34,861 nucleotides of DNA, from NCBI GenBank assembly GCA_021399345.1, contig JAAFKI010000040.1, positions 1 to 34,861 on the forward strand, given 5' to 3'. This stretch comes from Candidatus Heimdallarchaeota archaeon (GTDB lineage Archaea; Asgardarchaeota; Heimdallarchaeia; Heimdallarchaeales; Heimdallarchaeaceae). The position numbers and the translations under genes were made by a program. Below, one piece after another: positions 1-7,982 of the stretch; the first letter of the stretch is position 1, and every line of letters starts with the position of its first letter. Under the pieces are notes generated by a model. The model was given only the letters and a program-made list of their open reading frames with translations. It was not told the DNA's origin and did not search any database.

Positions 1-60
1 CATTATAAATTTCCAAATTCTGCGCATATTTGTTTTCCAAAACTACCACTTCTCAACAAT

Positions 61-81
61 TATAGGAAATTTAATCCTATA
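61..81. promoter_or_regulatory. Inverted repeat, possible operator
   Basis: Perfect 7-base arms TATAGGA and TCCTATA are separated by the 7 bases AATTTAA. The element lies just upstream of AT-rich TATA-like sequence at 85-97 and 122-134 and before the start at 153. That position suits an operator for the flavoprotein gene, but short AT-rich inverted repeats arise by chance in this composition, so the role is inferred only. Confidence 0.25.
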
Positions 82-121
82 AGGTTATTATATTTTTACC
101 CTAAACATGTCCAGTTCATAA

Positions 122-134
122 AGATTATTAATAT
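122..134 (+). promoter_or_regulatory. TATA-like element of the flavoprotein gene
   Basis: The AT-rich stretch GATTATTAATATG is centred about 25 bases before the ATG at 153. This is the spacing expected for an archaeal TATA box driving a leaderless transcript. A second candidate at 85-97 would give a short 5' leader instead. Confidence 0.4.
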
Positions 135-152
135 GAACGTTTTTCAGCTCTT

Positions 153-1130
153 ATGTCATCAGATGATATGTTTCATGGAGATCTTGGAATCATAGGTGGA
201 GGAGTTGGTGGTATGGGTACAGCCATCATTGCCGCCTATAAAGGACTTAAAGTAACTGTCTTTGAAGGAGGTAGGTTGGGTGGTATAGTTACTACACTTT
301 ATGGCCGAAAAATAGTTGAAAATTATCCAGGTGCCCCCAGTATTTTAGCAAAAAGACTTATTGATGAATTTGTTATTCAAAGTCAAGAAGTAAATGCCGA
401 AATTATTGATGAAAGAGTTGTTAAAGTTGAGAAAAAGGATGATGTTCTCACTATTATAACAAATGAAAACCGCTATAATTTTAGAAGTCTAGTTATCGCT
501 ACTGGTTCAAGACCAGCCGAACTAGGTGTTCCAGGAGAAAACAAGTTCAAACGAAAAGATAGAGGATTGTACAACTTCGTTACAGATCCTAATCGCTTCA
601 AAGGAAGTACTGTCATAGTTGTTGGTGGAGGAGATACAGCAATTGATGCTGTTAGGACTATAGCTGGCATTGCTAAAAAGATCTATCTATGTCATAGAAG
701 AGATGCCTTTAGAGCAGCTGAAACAACAGTTCAGGAAATCGTAGACAACAATTTAGCAGAAATAATCTACTCACATCAGCTAAAAGCTTTAGAGGGTGAA
801 GAAAACTTAGAAAGAGCAGTACTTGAACAAGTTGAAACAAAAGAAGAAAAAGTTGTAGAAGTTGATAAATGTGTTCTAGCTGTTGGTCTAAAAACAAGCT
901 TAGAAATTTTTGAAGATATAGGTTTAGAAACAGATGGAAAATATATTACCGTTGATAGAGAGATGAGAACAAGCGTTCCAGGTGTTTTTGCTATAGGAGA
1001 TATAGCTTCAAAATATCAACTGATTGTGATTGCAGTAGCTCAAGGAGCAGTTGCAGCTCATAATGCCTTTGGAATGATCAGAAAACCCTACTGGTATAAA
1101 GACGAAGAATGGCCAACAGAGGTTTGCTAA
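153..1130 (+). CDS. Thioredoxin-reductase-like ferredoxin:NAD(P)+ oxidoreductase
   Basis: A 325-residue two-domain flavoprotein, probably cytosolic. The N-terminal FAD-binding site is GGGVGG (residues 15-20), the NAD(P) site is VVGGGD (about 156-161) with HRRDAFRA (181-188), and the C-terminal FAD signature is FAIGDIA. The central CxxC pair that defines thioredoxin reductase is absent: the region between the ATG(S/T)RP motif and VVGGGD reads RKDRGLYNFV. That pattern, together with HRR for NADPH, matches the YumC-like ferredoxin:NADP+ reductase branch, which moves electrons between ferredoxin and NADPH through FAD alone. The start at 153 fits a leaderless promoter. An unusual trait is GGM in place of the common AGL after the first glycines. 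A different low-potential electron partner cannot be excluded. Confidence 0.8.
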   Translation: MSSDDMFHGDLGIIGGGVGGMGTAIIAAYKGLKVTVFEGGRLGGIVTTLYGRKIVENYPGAPSILAKRLIDEFVIQSQEVNAEIIDERVVKVEKKDDVLTIITNENRYNFRSLVIATGSRPAELGVPGENKFKRKDRGLYNFVTDPNRFKGSTVIVVGGGDTAIDAVRTIAGIAKKIYLCHRRDAFRAAETTVQEIVDNNLAEIIYSHQLKALEGEENLERAVLEQVETKEEKVVEVDKCVLAVGLKTSLEIFEDIGLETDGKYITVDREMRTSVPGVFAIGDIASKYQLIVIAVAQGAVAAHNAFGMIRKPYWYKDEEWPTEVC

Positions 1131-1150
1131 TTTTCTCTTTCCTTTTTTTT
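1131..1150 (+). terminator. T-rich 3' end of the flavoprotein gene
   Basis: Immediately after the stop the sequence runs through mixed T/C tracts ending in eight T (1143-1150), without a hairpin. Archaeal RNA polymerase terminates at such oligo-T tracts. The following promoter lies directly downstream. Confidence 0.45.
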
Positions 1151-1153
1151 ACA

Positions 1154-1165
1154 TTTATTTATATG
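1154..1165 (+). promoter_or_regulatory. TATA box of the methyltransferase gene
   Basis: TTTATTTATATG is centred about 27 bases before the ATG at 1187, which predicts a leaderless transcript. No Shine-Dalgarno motif precedes the ATG. Confidence 0.5.
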
Positions 1166-1186
1166 TAAGTTCTTTTTTTAGAGTTT

Positions 1187-1747
1187 ATGGATTTATTTTC
1201 TTGGATTGCTAAAAGATATGATAAAATCATCCCAGGTTTTGACCTAAGTACAATTCTGGATAATCTAACATTGTTCCAAAATGAAGTTATTTTGGATTTA
1301 GGAGGAGGAACAGGAAGAATAGCTGCATTATTTGAAGAACATGTTAATGGTTGTATTCTTCTAGATAGATCCTTTGAGATGTTAAATCAGGCGAAAAAGA
1401 AATCTAATAGTGTTATGATGGTACAAGGTGTAAGTGAAGCTTTACCTTTTCGAAGAGGATCAATTCCCCAGATTTTTGCTAATGACACTCTTCATCATAT
1501 ACATAAGCAAGATGAAACAATTGAACAATGTTATGAAATTCTAAGCAGTCCGGGTCACTTAATGGTAAGAGAATTTGATCCTGACCACTGGAAAACATTC
1601 TTTCTTATTTTGTTCGAGAAATTATTATTCTTTGGAAGCAAATTTCTTTCCCCCAAAAGTCTCGAAGATATGTGTAAGAGATTCAATTTCACCGTAGAAT
1701 GGGAGAGATTGACAAAATCCACCTATCTTCTTAATGCTAAAAAATAG
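1187..1747 (+). CDS. Class I SAM-dependent methyltransferase, UbiE/COQ5-like
   Basis: A 186-residue protein of the Methyltransf_11/UbiE type. The SAM-binding motif I is LDLGGGTGR (about residues 36-44). LLDRS follows as the acidic end of strand 2, then VQGVSEALPF (motif II region) and NDTLHHI (motif IV). The family transfers a methyl group from S-adenosylmethionine to small molecules such as quinones or lipids, but the substrate cannot be read here. At 186 residues it is short for the family and lacks a large cap or C-terminal extension. It ends three bases before the oppositely oriented kinase gene, so the two genes converge. Confidence 0.8.
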   Translation: MDLFSWIAKRYDKIIPGFDLSTILDNLTLFQNEVILDLGGGTGRIAALFEEHVNGCILLDRSFEMLNQAKKKSNSVMMVQGVSEALPFRRGSIPQIFANDTLHHIHKQDETIEQCYEILSSPGHLMVREFDPDHWKTFFLILFEKLLFFGSKFLSPKSLEDMCKRFNFTVEWERLTKSTYLLNAKK

Positions 1748-1750
1748 CCT

Positions 1751-2464
1751 TCACAGTATAACGAAGAATAAATAGACCATTAGGGCAGTAATACCTGGAA
1801 GCGTAGCATTATCAAGGAATTTGTAACTCAAAGATTCAACAATTGCTCCAATTACAGCTATTACAAGAATTTTCCACCATACTCCAGGTAACATAATCAT
1901 TGAGTTAACTGCGAGAGAAATTGTAACGGCAATAGCTGCTCCTACAAAAACTGCTAAAGACCCCTCCAAGCTTTTCTCTGAAAAGATTTTATACCTAATT
2001 CTGCCAAAGGGTCTACCTATCATTTCACCCAAACCATCACCTAAACTCATGGTTAGATATGCTGCTGAAAAAATGAACAAAAGAGCTTGATCTTTTAAGA
2101 ACCAAAGAAGGACTAAGAGTGTTATACCCGTAAATATTGAGTTAAAAAACAATTCCCATGGGTTAATTTCCTCTCTTGAACACATTTTGAATATTCTCTG
2201 AAGATACTGAATTTGTGGTATAGCTGAAAGAAATAAGAAAAGCCCTAGAGCTAATAGTACTGACACATAAATATCAAATAGATTATCGAAGAAATATGGA
2301 AAGAACGCAACAACAATATGCAAGATCATATGCCCTATCTTTCTTATCTGCCACCTTTTGCAGCCTAATGCTTTAAGCAAGAAAATAGAGTTCACTGTTA
2401 CAATAATAACTAGGAGAGCAATTATGTCTCGTACCCAATCTACTTGAGTGATGTTAAACTCCAT
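1751..2464 (-). CDS. Membrane CTP-dependent polyprenol/diacylglycerol kinase family protein
   Basis: A 237-residue integral membrane protein with about seven hydrophobic segments. It carries the signature of the dolichol kinase/phytol kinase/yeast Dgk1 family: RKIGHM near residues 41-46, SLGDGLGEMIGRPFGR (140-155), KSLEGS (164-169), an acidic residue near 210 and LDNATLPG (217-224). Family members use CTP (some ATP) to phosphorylate a membrane alcohol such as dolichol, phytol, geranylgeraniol or diacylglycerol. In an archaeon a polyprenol salvage role is the natural guess, but the substrate is inferred. It lies 18 bases after the pyruvate-kinase-like gene on the same strand, so they probably share a transcript. 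Confidence 0.8.
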   Translation of the reverse strand: MEFNITQVDWVRDIIALLVIIVTVNSIFLLKALGCKRWQIRKIGHMILHIVVAFFPYFFDNLFDIYVSVLLALGLFLFLSAIPQIQYLQRIFKMCSREEINPWELFFNSIFTGITLLVLLWFLKDQALLFIFSAAYLTMSLGDGLGEMIGRPFGRIRYKIFSEKSLEGSLAVFVGAAIAVTISLAVNSMIMLPGVWWKILVIAVIGAIVESLSYKFLDNATLPGITALMVYLFFVIL

Positions 2465-2482
2465 TTCTTCACGCCAACTGAT

Positions 2483-3028
2483 TCACTCTGGTTTACATAA
2501 CAACTCTTTCATCTTCATGTGGAAAAAAGTACTGGAATGAGCAGGTTTTACAACCCATGCAGTATCAGCTCCTTTTCCAGTTCCTCCGATAACGATTACA
2601 TCGTTCAAGGAAATGACACCAGCATCTGCTGCCATAGCAACAATTTCTGCGCAAACCTTAGTACCTTGACCAAATATTCTCAGAGTCTCAGCCATAATTT
2701 CAGCTGTCAACCACGTACCATGTTTTTTCCTAACTGCTCTATCAACACCAGCTAAAACATGAGTAGCAGTTACAACTGTTACATCTTTAGATTCAAGTTC
2801 TTGAATTGCTTCAGCAGGAATTTCCATTTCACCAGGTTCTCGAAATCCAGCTTGATGAGTGACGGCTATCAACTTAACCCCAGTAAAGGCTTTAGCTGCT
2901 TTTAAAGCGGTGTTTCCTGAGGTTGTAGCTATAATAACTTGGTTAATATCCCCCTTTTCTAGTCGCTTTTTCACTAGAGTAAATATTTCTTCAGAATAAT
3001 CACCCGATTTGGGAAAATGAACGGTCAT
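2483..3028 (-). CDS. Pyruvate kinase alpha/beta-domain-like protein (COG1751 type)
   Basis: A 181-residue protein resembling the stand-alone archaeal family built from only the C-terminal alpha/beta domain of pyruvate kinase. Recognisable pieces are ATTSGNTALKAAKAF (residues 34-48), AVTHQAGFREPGE and the C-terminal VIVIGGTGKGADTAWVVKPA. No pyruvate kinase catalytic barrel is present, so pyruvate kinase activity is not expected. The family's biochemical role is unknown to me; its fold suggests binding of a phosphorylated ligand. It is the first gene of a unit with the membrane kinase, and a TATA-like CAATTTTAAATTAC (3043-3056) lies 15-28 bases before its ATG. Confidence 0.75.
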   Translation of the reverse strand: MTVHFPKSGDYSEEIFTLVKKRLEKGDINQVIIATTSGNTALKAAKAFTGVKLIAVTHQAGFREPGEMEIPAEAIQELESKDVTVVTATHVLAGVDRAVRKKHGTWLTAEIMAETLRIFGQGTKVCAEIVAMAADAGVISLNDVIVIGGTGKGADTAWVVKPAHSSTFFHMKMKELLCKPE

Positions 3029-3042
3029 ACAATAGGTTAGGT

Positions 3043-3056
3043 GCTTGTAATTTAAA
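3043..3056 (-). promoter_or_regulatory. TATA-like element of the PK-like/kinase unit
   Basis: Read on the minus strand, CAATTTTAAATTAC is centred about 22 bases upstream of the ATG at 3028. It is the only plausible promoter for the two-gene unit, since just 18 bases separate the two genes. Confidence 0.4.
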
Positions 3057-3133
3057 ATTGTTTGTCATGTGATATCTAGACAAGTTTACAACTTTCTTTT
3101 GTGAAATAGCATATAGTTTGAAAATATTTATAG

Positions 3134-3565
3134 ATGAGCAATCAAATTTATAGTATAATGAGTATAAGTTTTGAGCTTGAACAAGGAAAACTCAATGCGA
3201 TTATAATTAAATCGAGAAAGATTATGCTCAATAAGGGACAGTTGGAAATTTTTGAAAAACTCCTCGAATGTGTTATGAATGCTATGCCTAGCACGAAAAG
3301 ATCTGGAATTGAGACAGTTCTAAAAAAGACATGCCGAGAGTGGGAAATAGAGAAAGGTCGCCCAATAAATGAATTCAGATTTATTCATGCAAATGAAAGA
3401 ATGAAAGCTTTTGATGAGATTTTGATAAAATTCTTCTTGACTTTAAGGGAAATAATGATTCATTCTATTAATGCAGAAACTGTTGCTTTTCTTAGAAGTG
3501 CGATTCTAACTAGCTATAAAGATTTTCTAGAAGCAGAAGGATATGTGGTGGATTACTCCTCTTAA
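3134..3565 (+). CDS. Hypothetical protein, helical, soluble
   Basis: A 143-residue protein I do not recognise. It begins with a probable beta hairpin (residues 9-32, ISFELEQGKLNAIIIKSRKI), then appears mostly helical and charged. It has no signal peptide, no membrane segment and no clustered cysteines or histidines. The ATG at 3134 directly abuts an AT-rich AAATATTTATAG (3121-3132). If that is the TATA box, the true start would be the second Met at 3158; if the TATA box is GCATATAG (3108-3115), the start at 3134 would be leaderless. Base composition matches neighbouring genes. Confidence 0.55.
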   Translation: MSNQIYSIMSISFELEQGKLNAIIIKSRKIMLNKGQLEIFEKLLECVMNAMPSTKRSGIETVLKKTCREWEIEKGRPINEFRFIHANERMKAFDEILIKFFLTLREIMIHSINAETVAFLRSAILTSYKDFLEAEGYVVDYSS

Positions 3566-3591
3566 AAGTGAATTTACTCAAATCAAAGTAG

Positions 3592-3666
3592 ATATACTCA
3601 ATTTTTGAAGAGGCTGCAGCTGAAGCTGAACAACTCACAAAGGAAAAGGCACAATTAGTCATCTAA
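3592..3666 (+). pseudogene. Coding-like tail without a start, possible gene remnant
   Basis: Between two genes, a frame open after a TAG (3589-3591) and ending in TAA (3664-3666) encodes about 24 residues, including EEAAAEAEQLTKEKAQLVI. This acidic/Ala-rich, coiled-coil-like composition is unlike the surrounding AT-rich spacer. It has no ATG, GTG or TTG in frame. It may be the C-terminal end of a lost gene, or chance. It is not in frame with the upstream hypothetical gene. Confidence 0.25.
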
Positions 3667-3679
3667 TAGCCTTTTTTCT

Positions 3680-4141
3680 TTATTTTCTTGTTTTAAGAGC
3701 TGATTGAATAGTACGTTGAATCCACTCTTCTATATTTGGATCCCCTTCCAGTTCATAACAGAAGTTCCAATGTTCTCCAACTATTAACCCCATTAGAGCA
3801 ATTTTTTTGAACTTTCTTGGTTTATTTTCAAGAGTTATGAAAAGAAAAAGTAATTTTGCAGCTTTTAGTTTTAGTTTTTCCTTGTCTAATGAATAATCTA
3901 GTAACACTTCATCGTCTTGTAAAGTAATTGCAACTTCCTCAGCATTTGTATTAACTGAAGCAAATTTAGTTAGAGCTAGAAGTGAATAATTTCTTACCCA
4001 ATCAATCCTTGAAGAGGTTTGAGCATGCCCAAAGAGAGAAGTTAAGCAGCCGTTTTTTATTAAATCTTGAAGTGCTTCCCGTCTAGCTGAATCCCCTAAA
4101 GAAGGTGTAGATATGATTTTATCAAACGTACTGCAATCCAT
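3680..4141 (-). CDS. Hypothetical helical-repeat-like protein
   Basis: A 153-residue protein, predicted almost entirely alpha-helical. Sections such as DSARREALQDLIKNGCLTSL and RNYSLLALTKFASV are spaced like HEAT or armadillo hairpins, but the similarity is too loose to assign a family. It has no membrane segment or signal peptide. The ATG at 4141 has a TATA-like AGTTTATTTAAAAGG (4160-4174, minus strand) centred 26 bases upstream, so it probably has its own leaderless promoter. Function unknown. Confidence 0.55.
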   Translation of the reverse strand: MDCSTFDKIISTPSLGDSARREALQDLIKNGCLTSLFGHAQTSSRIDWVRNYSLLALTKFASVNTNAEEVAITLQDDEVLLDYSLDKEKLKLKAAKLLFLFITLENKPRKFKKIALMGLIVGEHWNFCYELEGDPNIEEWIQRTIQSALKTRK

Positions 4142-4192
4142 TAAAATAATATTACCTTCCTTTTAAATAAACTTTGAGAAAAGGTTGATGAT

Positions 4193-4204
4193 AAAATTTT
4201 TAAC
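4193..4204 (+). promoter_or_regulatory. TATA-like element deciding the start at 4227
   Basis: AAAATTTTTAAC is centred about 28 bases before the ATG at 4227 and only about 16 bases before the alternative TTG at 4215. The spacing supports the ATG. Confidence 0.4.
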
Positions 4205-4226
4205 TATCATTTGATTGAAGAGCATA

Positions 4227-4745
4227 ATGGATGCTGTGACTCATGGTAGCGTTTCTGTTCTAATTGGGCTGATATTTGTTCAATTCTATCATGATATACC
4301 TATTTGGCTGCTTCTTATTGTTATGTTTGTTTTTGGAATTCTTGTAGACTACGACCATGTTTTTTACTATCGAAAAAATTTCAAGGAAATCAAAATTTGG
4401 AATGTTCCAAAACTAATCAAAGTATATTTCCAAACACTAGATGAAAGAGATGACTTCATTTATCATACTTGGTTGCATGAACCTTTTGGAGTGTTAGTTG
4501 TAGGAGGATTAAGTTATCTTATATTTGGGATAAGGGGACCGTACCCCGAACTTGCAATTCTTGCTTCTTGCGTCTATTTAGGGCATTTTCTGCTGGACTT
4601 GTTGTCTGGTAAAATGAAACCTTTAGCTCCATTTTATCCTAAATTCACAATTGATCTGAGAATTCTTCCCGCAAGCTCATTTACAGCAGCGTCAATTACT
4701 CTTACTGCATTTTTGATAGGGTTATTAGTATATATTTTCACTTAA
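4227..4745 (+). CDS. YdjM-like (LexA-binding, inner-membrane hydrolase-like) membrane protein
   Basis: About 172 residues from the ATG at 4227, which I prefer over the in-frame TTG at 4215. The protein has about four membrane segments with conserved polar motifs of the YdjM/DUF457 family: MDAVTHG at the N-terminus, VDYDHVFYY, then TWLHEPFG, and GHFLLDLLSG followed by LAPFYP. The His and Asp residues in these motifs are thought to bind a metal, and the family is annotated as putative membrane-bound metal-dependent hydrolase. The substrate is unknown. The equivalent of the family's HRG..HS motif is here HTWLHEPFG. Confidence 0.65.
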   Translation: MDAVTHGSVSVLIGLIFVQFYHDIPIWLLLIVMFVFGILVDYDHVFYYRKNFKEIKIWNVPKLIKVYFQTLDERDDFIYHTWLHEPFGVLVVGGLSYLIFGIRGPYPELAILASCVYLGHFLLDLLSGKMKPLAPFYPKFTIDLRILPASSFTAASITLTAFLIGLLVYIFT

Positions 4746-4796
4746 ATTCAGTTTTCTCTAGATAAATTTTTGAATTCTTAGCTAATTGTACAATTA

Positions 4797-7205
4797 ATGT
4801 CTTCAGATATTGTTGGAAAAATTCCCTTTTGGTTGGTAAAATTCGCAATAAATAATGTCTTCAGAAAGAAAATGTTAGAGTACAATAAGGTGGTTTTGCC
4901 TAAAGATGAATCAAAATGGAACAAAATGAATAATATGGTTTCCAGTAAAGCTCGTAAGTATGATTTTGATGCATCCTTAGAGGATGGGGAATTTCAGATC
5001 AAATCTGTAGCTAATGGAATTATAAATATTCGATTTTCTAAGAATTTATCTGATATTCCACAAACTGATGCAATTATACTTGAAAGTAAAAAACCTCCAG
5101 CTTTAGTAACCACGGAAGAGAAAGATAAAATTACAATTAGTCAGGAATCAGGACCAATTGTATTTCTTGTTACTGAGATAGATAAGGAAAAGGGACAAAT
5201 TATCTTTAAAGATGGATTTGGATTCCAAATATTTGCTGAGGAATTTCCTAGTTATCATGAAGAAGACTGGTATAAGGTAGAAAAATTACCAGAAGTTGGA
5301 TGTGAGAATTATTATGGATTTGGGGAAAAAGGAGGACCATTAGATAAGAAGGGTGAAACAATTTCCTTCTGGAATACTGATTCGTTTTCATATAACACAG
5401 ATGATTCAAAATTATATCAATCTCAACCTGTGCAAATTGTAGTTCGATCAAACGGATTCTGTTATGCAATTGTATTTGATAATCCAAATCGTAGTCAAAT
5501 CAAGATAGGTGACACTGATGATTGTTCAACAAAATACTATGTTAATGGGGGAGGAATCAATTATTATCTTATTGTTGGTCCAACAGTAAATAAAGTATTT
5601 TCAAAATTAGCTGATCTTCTCGGTAAAGCTCCATTTCCTCCAATTTCTGCTCTCGGTCACCATCAAAGCCGTTGGTCATATTATCCAGAATCAGAAGTAA
5701 GAAAACTAGCTTCAGAATTTCGAAACAGGAATATCCCATGTGATTACATACATTTAGATATCGACTATATGAATGAATACCGAATTTTTACATGGAATAA
5801 AACTCATTTTCCCAATCCTAAGAAATTATCAAAAGATCTTCTAGAACAAGGTTTTCGTTTAATGGCCATGACAGACCCAGGAGTTAAAGTAGATCCTAAA
5901 TATAAAATTTACAAAGAAGGACTTAAAGGAGGTCATTTTTGCTTAAATCCCGATGGTTCTGTATTTACTGGTCCTGTATGGCCTGGTGATTGTCATTTTC
6001 CTGATTTTACTCAGATAAAAACTCGTGAATGGTTTGGTGGTCACTTTTCTGCTCTAACAAATGTAGGCATTAGTGGTTTTTGGATTGATATGAACGATCC
6101 ATCTCTTTTTAACGAAAAAGGAACAATAGGGGATGATATTATCCATCCAAATGAAGGCAATCCTCGTTTACACAAAGAGGTGCATAATGAGTATGGTCAT
6201 TTAATGGCAAAAGCAGCTTATGAAGGATTAGAAAAACTGTTACCAAACAAACGAATCTATATCAACTCCAGATCAGCTTATTTGGGAACTCATCGGTATG
6301 CAGGGACTTGGACAGGTGACAATATCGCCAACTGGGACCATTTACAAATTTCGATTCCTATGATGTTAAATATGGCTGCTTCTGGTCAATTAATGATAGG
6401 TCCAGATATTGGAGGATTCGCAGGAAAACCAGGAGCTGAGTTGCTTATTCGTTGGTATCAAGCTGGATGTCTGTATCCATATTTCAGAAATCATACGATT
6501 AACAAGAAGTGCTCTCAAGAACCATGGGCTTTTGGAAAGAAAACAGAAGAAATTATTAGAAAAACAATTCAATTAAGATATTCTTTGATGCTATATATCT
6601 ACACAAGTGTCAGACAAACTTGTTTAACTGGCATTCCAGTTTTTCGAGCTTTATGGATAGATTACCCGAATGATCCAATGGCTCAAATTGCAGAATGGTC
6701 AGAAACTGAATATCTGTTTGGAGATAGTTTACTTTTAGCACCAATTCTTAAGAGAGGTAAAAGGAAACGAGATGTTTATTTTCCTCATGGAAAGTGGTAT
6801 AGTTTCTGTGGAAAACATATTTTTGAAGGTGGTAAAGTACATGAAATTGATGTTCCTTTAGATGTGACTCCATTGTTTGTTAAGGAAGGTTCGATAATAC
6901 CTTACATTGAAAAACCGATTCAACATACAGGAGAAATATATAACTCTATAATTTCTCTTAGAGTATATCCAACAGTTTCTCTAACAGATTCTATAGCTGA
7001 AGGAGAGATCTATCTAGATGATGGAGATTCTCTTGAATTTTCAAAAGGAGACTATGAGATTGTTAAAATCCAAGGAGAAAAGAAAGCAAAAGACACATGG
7101 TATTTCAAAATAAGTCGAGAAGGAAAAAAGAGAAAATATATCGAATTAGGAGAAATAACAATTTTCGGTGAAGAAAAATCAAACTATCTTGTATTTGAAA
7201 AATAG
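4797..7205 (+). CDS. Glycoside hydrolase family 31 (alpha-glucosidase/alpha-xylosidase type)
   Basis: An 802-residue enzyme with the GH31 layout: N-terminal beta domain (about 60-270), (beta/alpha)8 barrel (about 280-640) and C-terminal beta domains. The barrel begins at GHHQSRWSYY. The nucleophile is Asp431 in WIDMNDP and the likely acid/base is Asp508 in WTGDN. YIHLDIDYM and IGPDIGGF are further family motifs. Family members release alpha-linked glucose or xylose from oligosaccharides with retention of configuration. No signal peptide is seen, so it should act in the cytosol on imported sugars. The nucleophile motif ends in Asp (DMND) where DMNE is usual. It converges with the deacetylase gene with only 4 bases between stops. 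Confidence 0.92.
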   Translation: MSSDIVGKIPFWLVKFAINNVFRKKMLEYNKVVLPKDESKWNKMNNMVSSKARKYDFDASLEDGEFQIKSVANGIINIRFSKNLSDIPQTDAIILESKKPPALVTTEEKDKITISQESGPIVFLVTEIDKEKGQIIFKDGFGFQIFAEEFPSYHEEDWYKVEKLPEVGCENYYGFGEKGGPLDKKGETISFWNTDSFSYNTDDSKLYQSQPVQIVVRSNGFCYAIVFDNPNRSQIKIGDTDDCSTKYYVNGGGINYYLIVGPTVNKVFSKLADLLGKAPFPPISALGHHQSRWSYYPESEVRKLASEFRNRNIPCDYIHLDIDYMNEYRIFTWNKTHFPNPKKLSKDLLEQGFRLMAMTDPGVKVDPKYKIYKEGLKGGHFCLNPDGSVFTGPVWPGDCHFPDFTQIKTREWFGGHFSALTNVGISGFWIDMNDPSLFNEKGTIGDDIIHPNEGNPRLHKEVHNEYGHLMAKAAYEGLEKLLPNKRIYINSRSAYLGTHRYAGTWTGDNIANWDHLQISIPMMLNMAASGQLMIGPDIGGFAGKPGAELLIRWYQAGCLYPYFRNHTINKKCSQEPWAFGKKTEEIIRKTIQLRYSLMLYIYTSVRQTCLTGIPVFRALWIDYPNDPMAQIAEWSETEYLFGDSLLLAPILKRGKRKRDVYFPHGKWYSFCGKHIFEGGKVHEIDVPLDVTPLFVKEGSIIPYIEKPIQHTGEIYNSIISLRVYPTVSLTDSIAEGEIYLDDGDSLEFSKGDYEIVKIQGEKKAKDTWYFKISREGKKRKYIELGEITIFGEEKSNYLVFEK

Positions 7206-7209
7206 AAGC

Positions 7210-7917
7210 TTAATCAAGATGATTAAATGCTTTACGCCAAGTATATTTTTTGAAAGCTTCTCCATATTTTGCAAATGCAACTCTTCCAATCATAAGCATT
7301 CCTGCAATCTTGAAGGCTCTAACTGGCCATTCACCATAAGCTTCTTCATAAACATCAAAGAATTTCATTATTCTATCTTGCTGGTGAGTTACATCAACAT
7401 AAACACAATTATCACTAGATGAATCTAAACTTATCATTGGAGTATAAAGACTGATTGGTTTTCTATTAGGAGTTAAGTTATCCCCATCATCATTATATCT
7501 GGCATAAGATATGGCATCTAGTGCAATGTCATGAGTATATCTATGATCAGGATGACCTGTACCAATATTATGTGATTTTCCCCAGGTAATAACAATATCT
7601 GGTTTAAGCTGTTTAAAAATACGTGCAAGTTTTTTCGCGTTTTCTACAGATGGAAATACACCAGAATCAGGTAAGTCAAGTAATCTATATTGTGCCCCCA
7701 ATATTTTCTCAATTTTATTTACATGTCCTTGTCTAATCAGGGTTATTTCATCATGTGTTCCTTGCAAAGAAGAGGCATTTTCACCATGAGTTAGTAGAAT
7801 GACATAGACATTATCCCCACGATCGCTGTGATTCATTAGAGTACCAACAGCTCCTGCCTCATCATCAGGATGAGCAAAAACTGCTACAACATTTAGAGGA
7901 GTATATTCGTTGTTCAT
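7210..7917 (-). CDS. PIG-L/LmbE family N-acetylglucosaminyl deacetylase-like hydrolase
   Basis: A 235-residue zinc hydrolase of the LmbE/PIG-L fold. The metal and catalytic motif AHPDDE lies at residues 15-20, and the second metal motif GHPDH at 121-125. The family removes acetyl groups from N-acetylglucosaminyl lipids or conjugates, for example in GPI, mycothiol, bacillithiol or diacetylchitobiose metabolism. There is no membrane segment, so a soluble substrate is more likely than a GPI-type lipid. Its position beside a glycoside hydrolase fits sugar processing, though convergent orientation means no shared transcript. A TATA-like element lies near 7942-7954 on the minus strand. Confidence 0.85.
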   Translation of the reverse strand: MNNEYTPLNVVAVFAHPDDEAGAVGTLMNHSDRGDNVYVILLTHGENASSLQGTHDEITLIRQGHVNKIEKILGAQYRLLDLPDSGVFPSVENAKKLARIFKQLKPDIVITWGKSHNIGTGHPDHRYTHDIALDAISYARYNDDGDNLTPNRKPISLYTPMISLDSSSDNCVYVDVTHQQDRIMKFFDVYEEAYGEWPVRAFKIAGMLMIGRVAFAKYGEAFKKYTWRKAFNHLD

Positions 7918-7982
7918 TAATCAATAATCAAAACTAACCTATTAAAAAACGTGCTTTTTACAAAAAAGGGGAGTAATGGTTT

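Noticed and set aside
1..152. End or start of another gene at the left edge
   Set aside because: All frames are broken by stops within the first 60 bases; only promoter-like sequence and an inverted repeat are seen.
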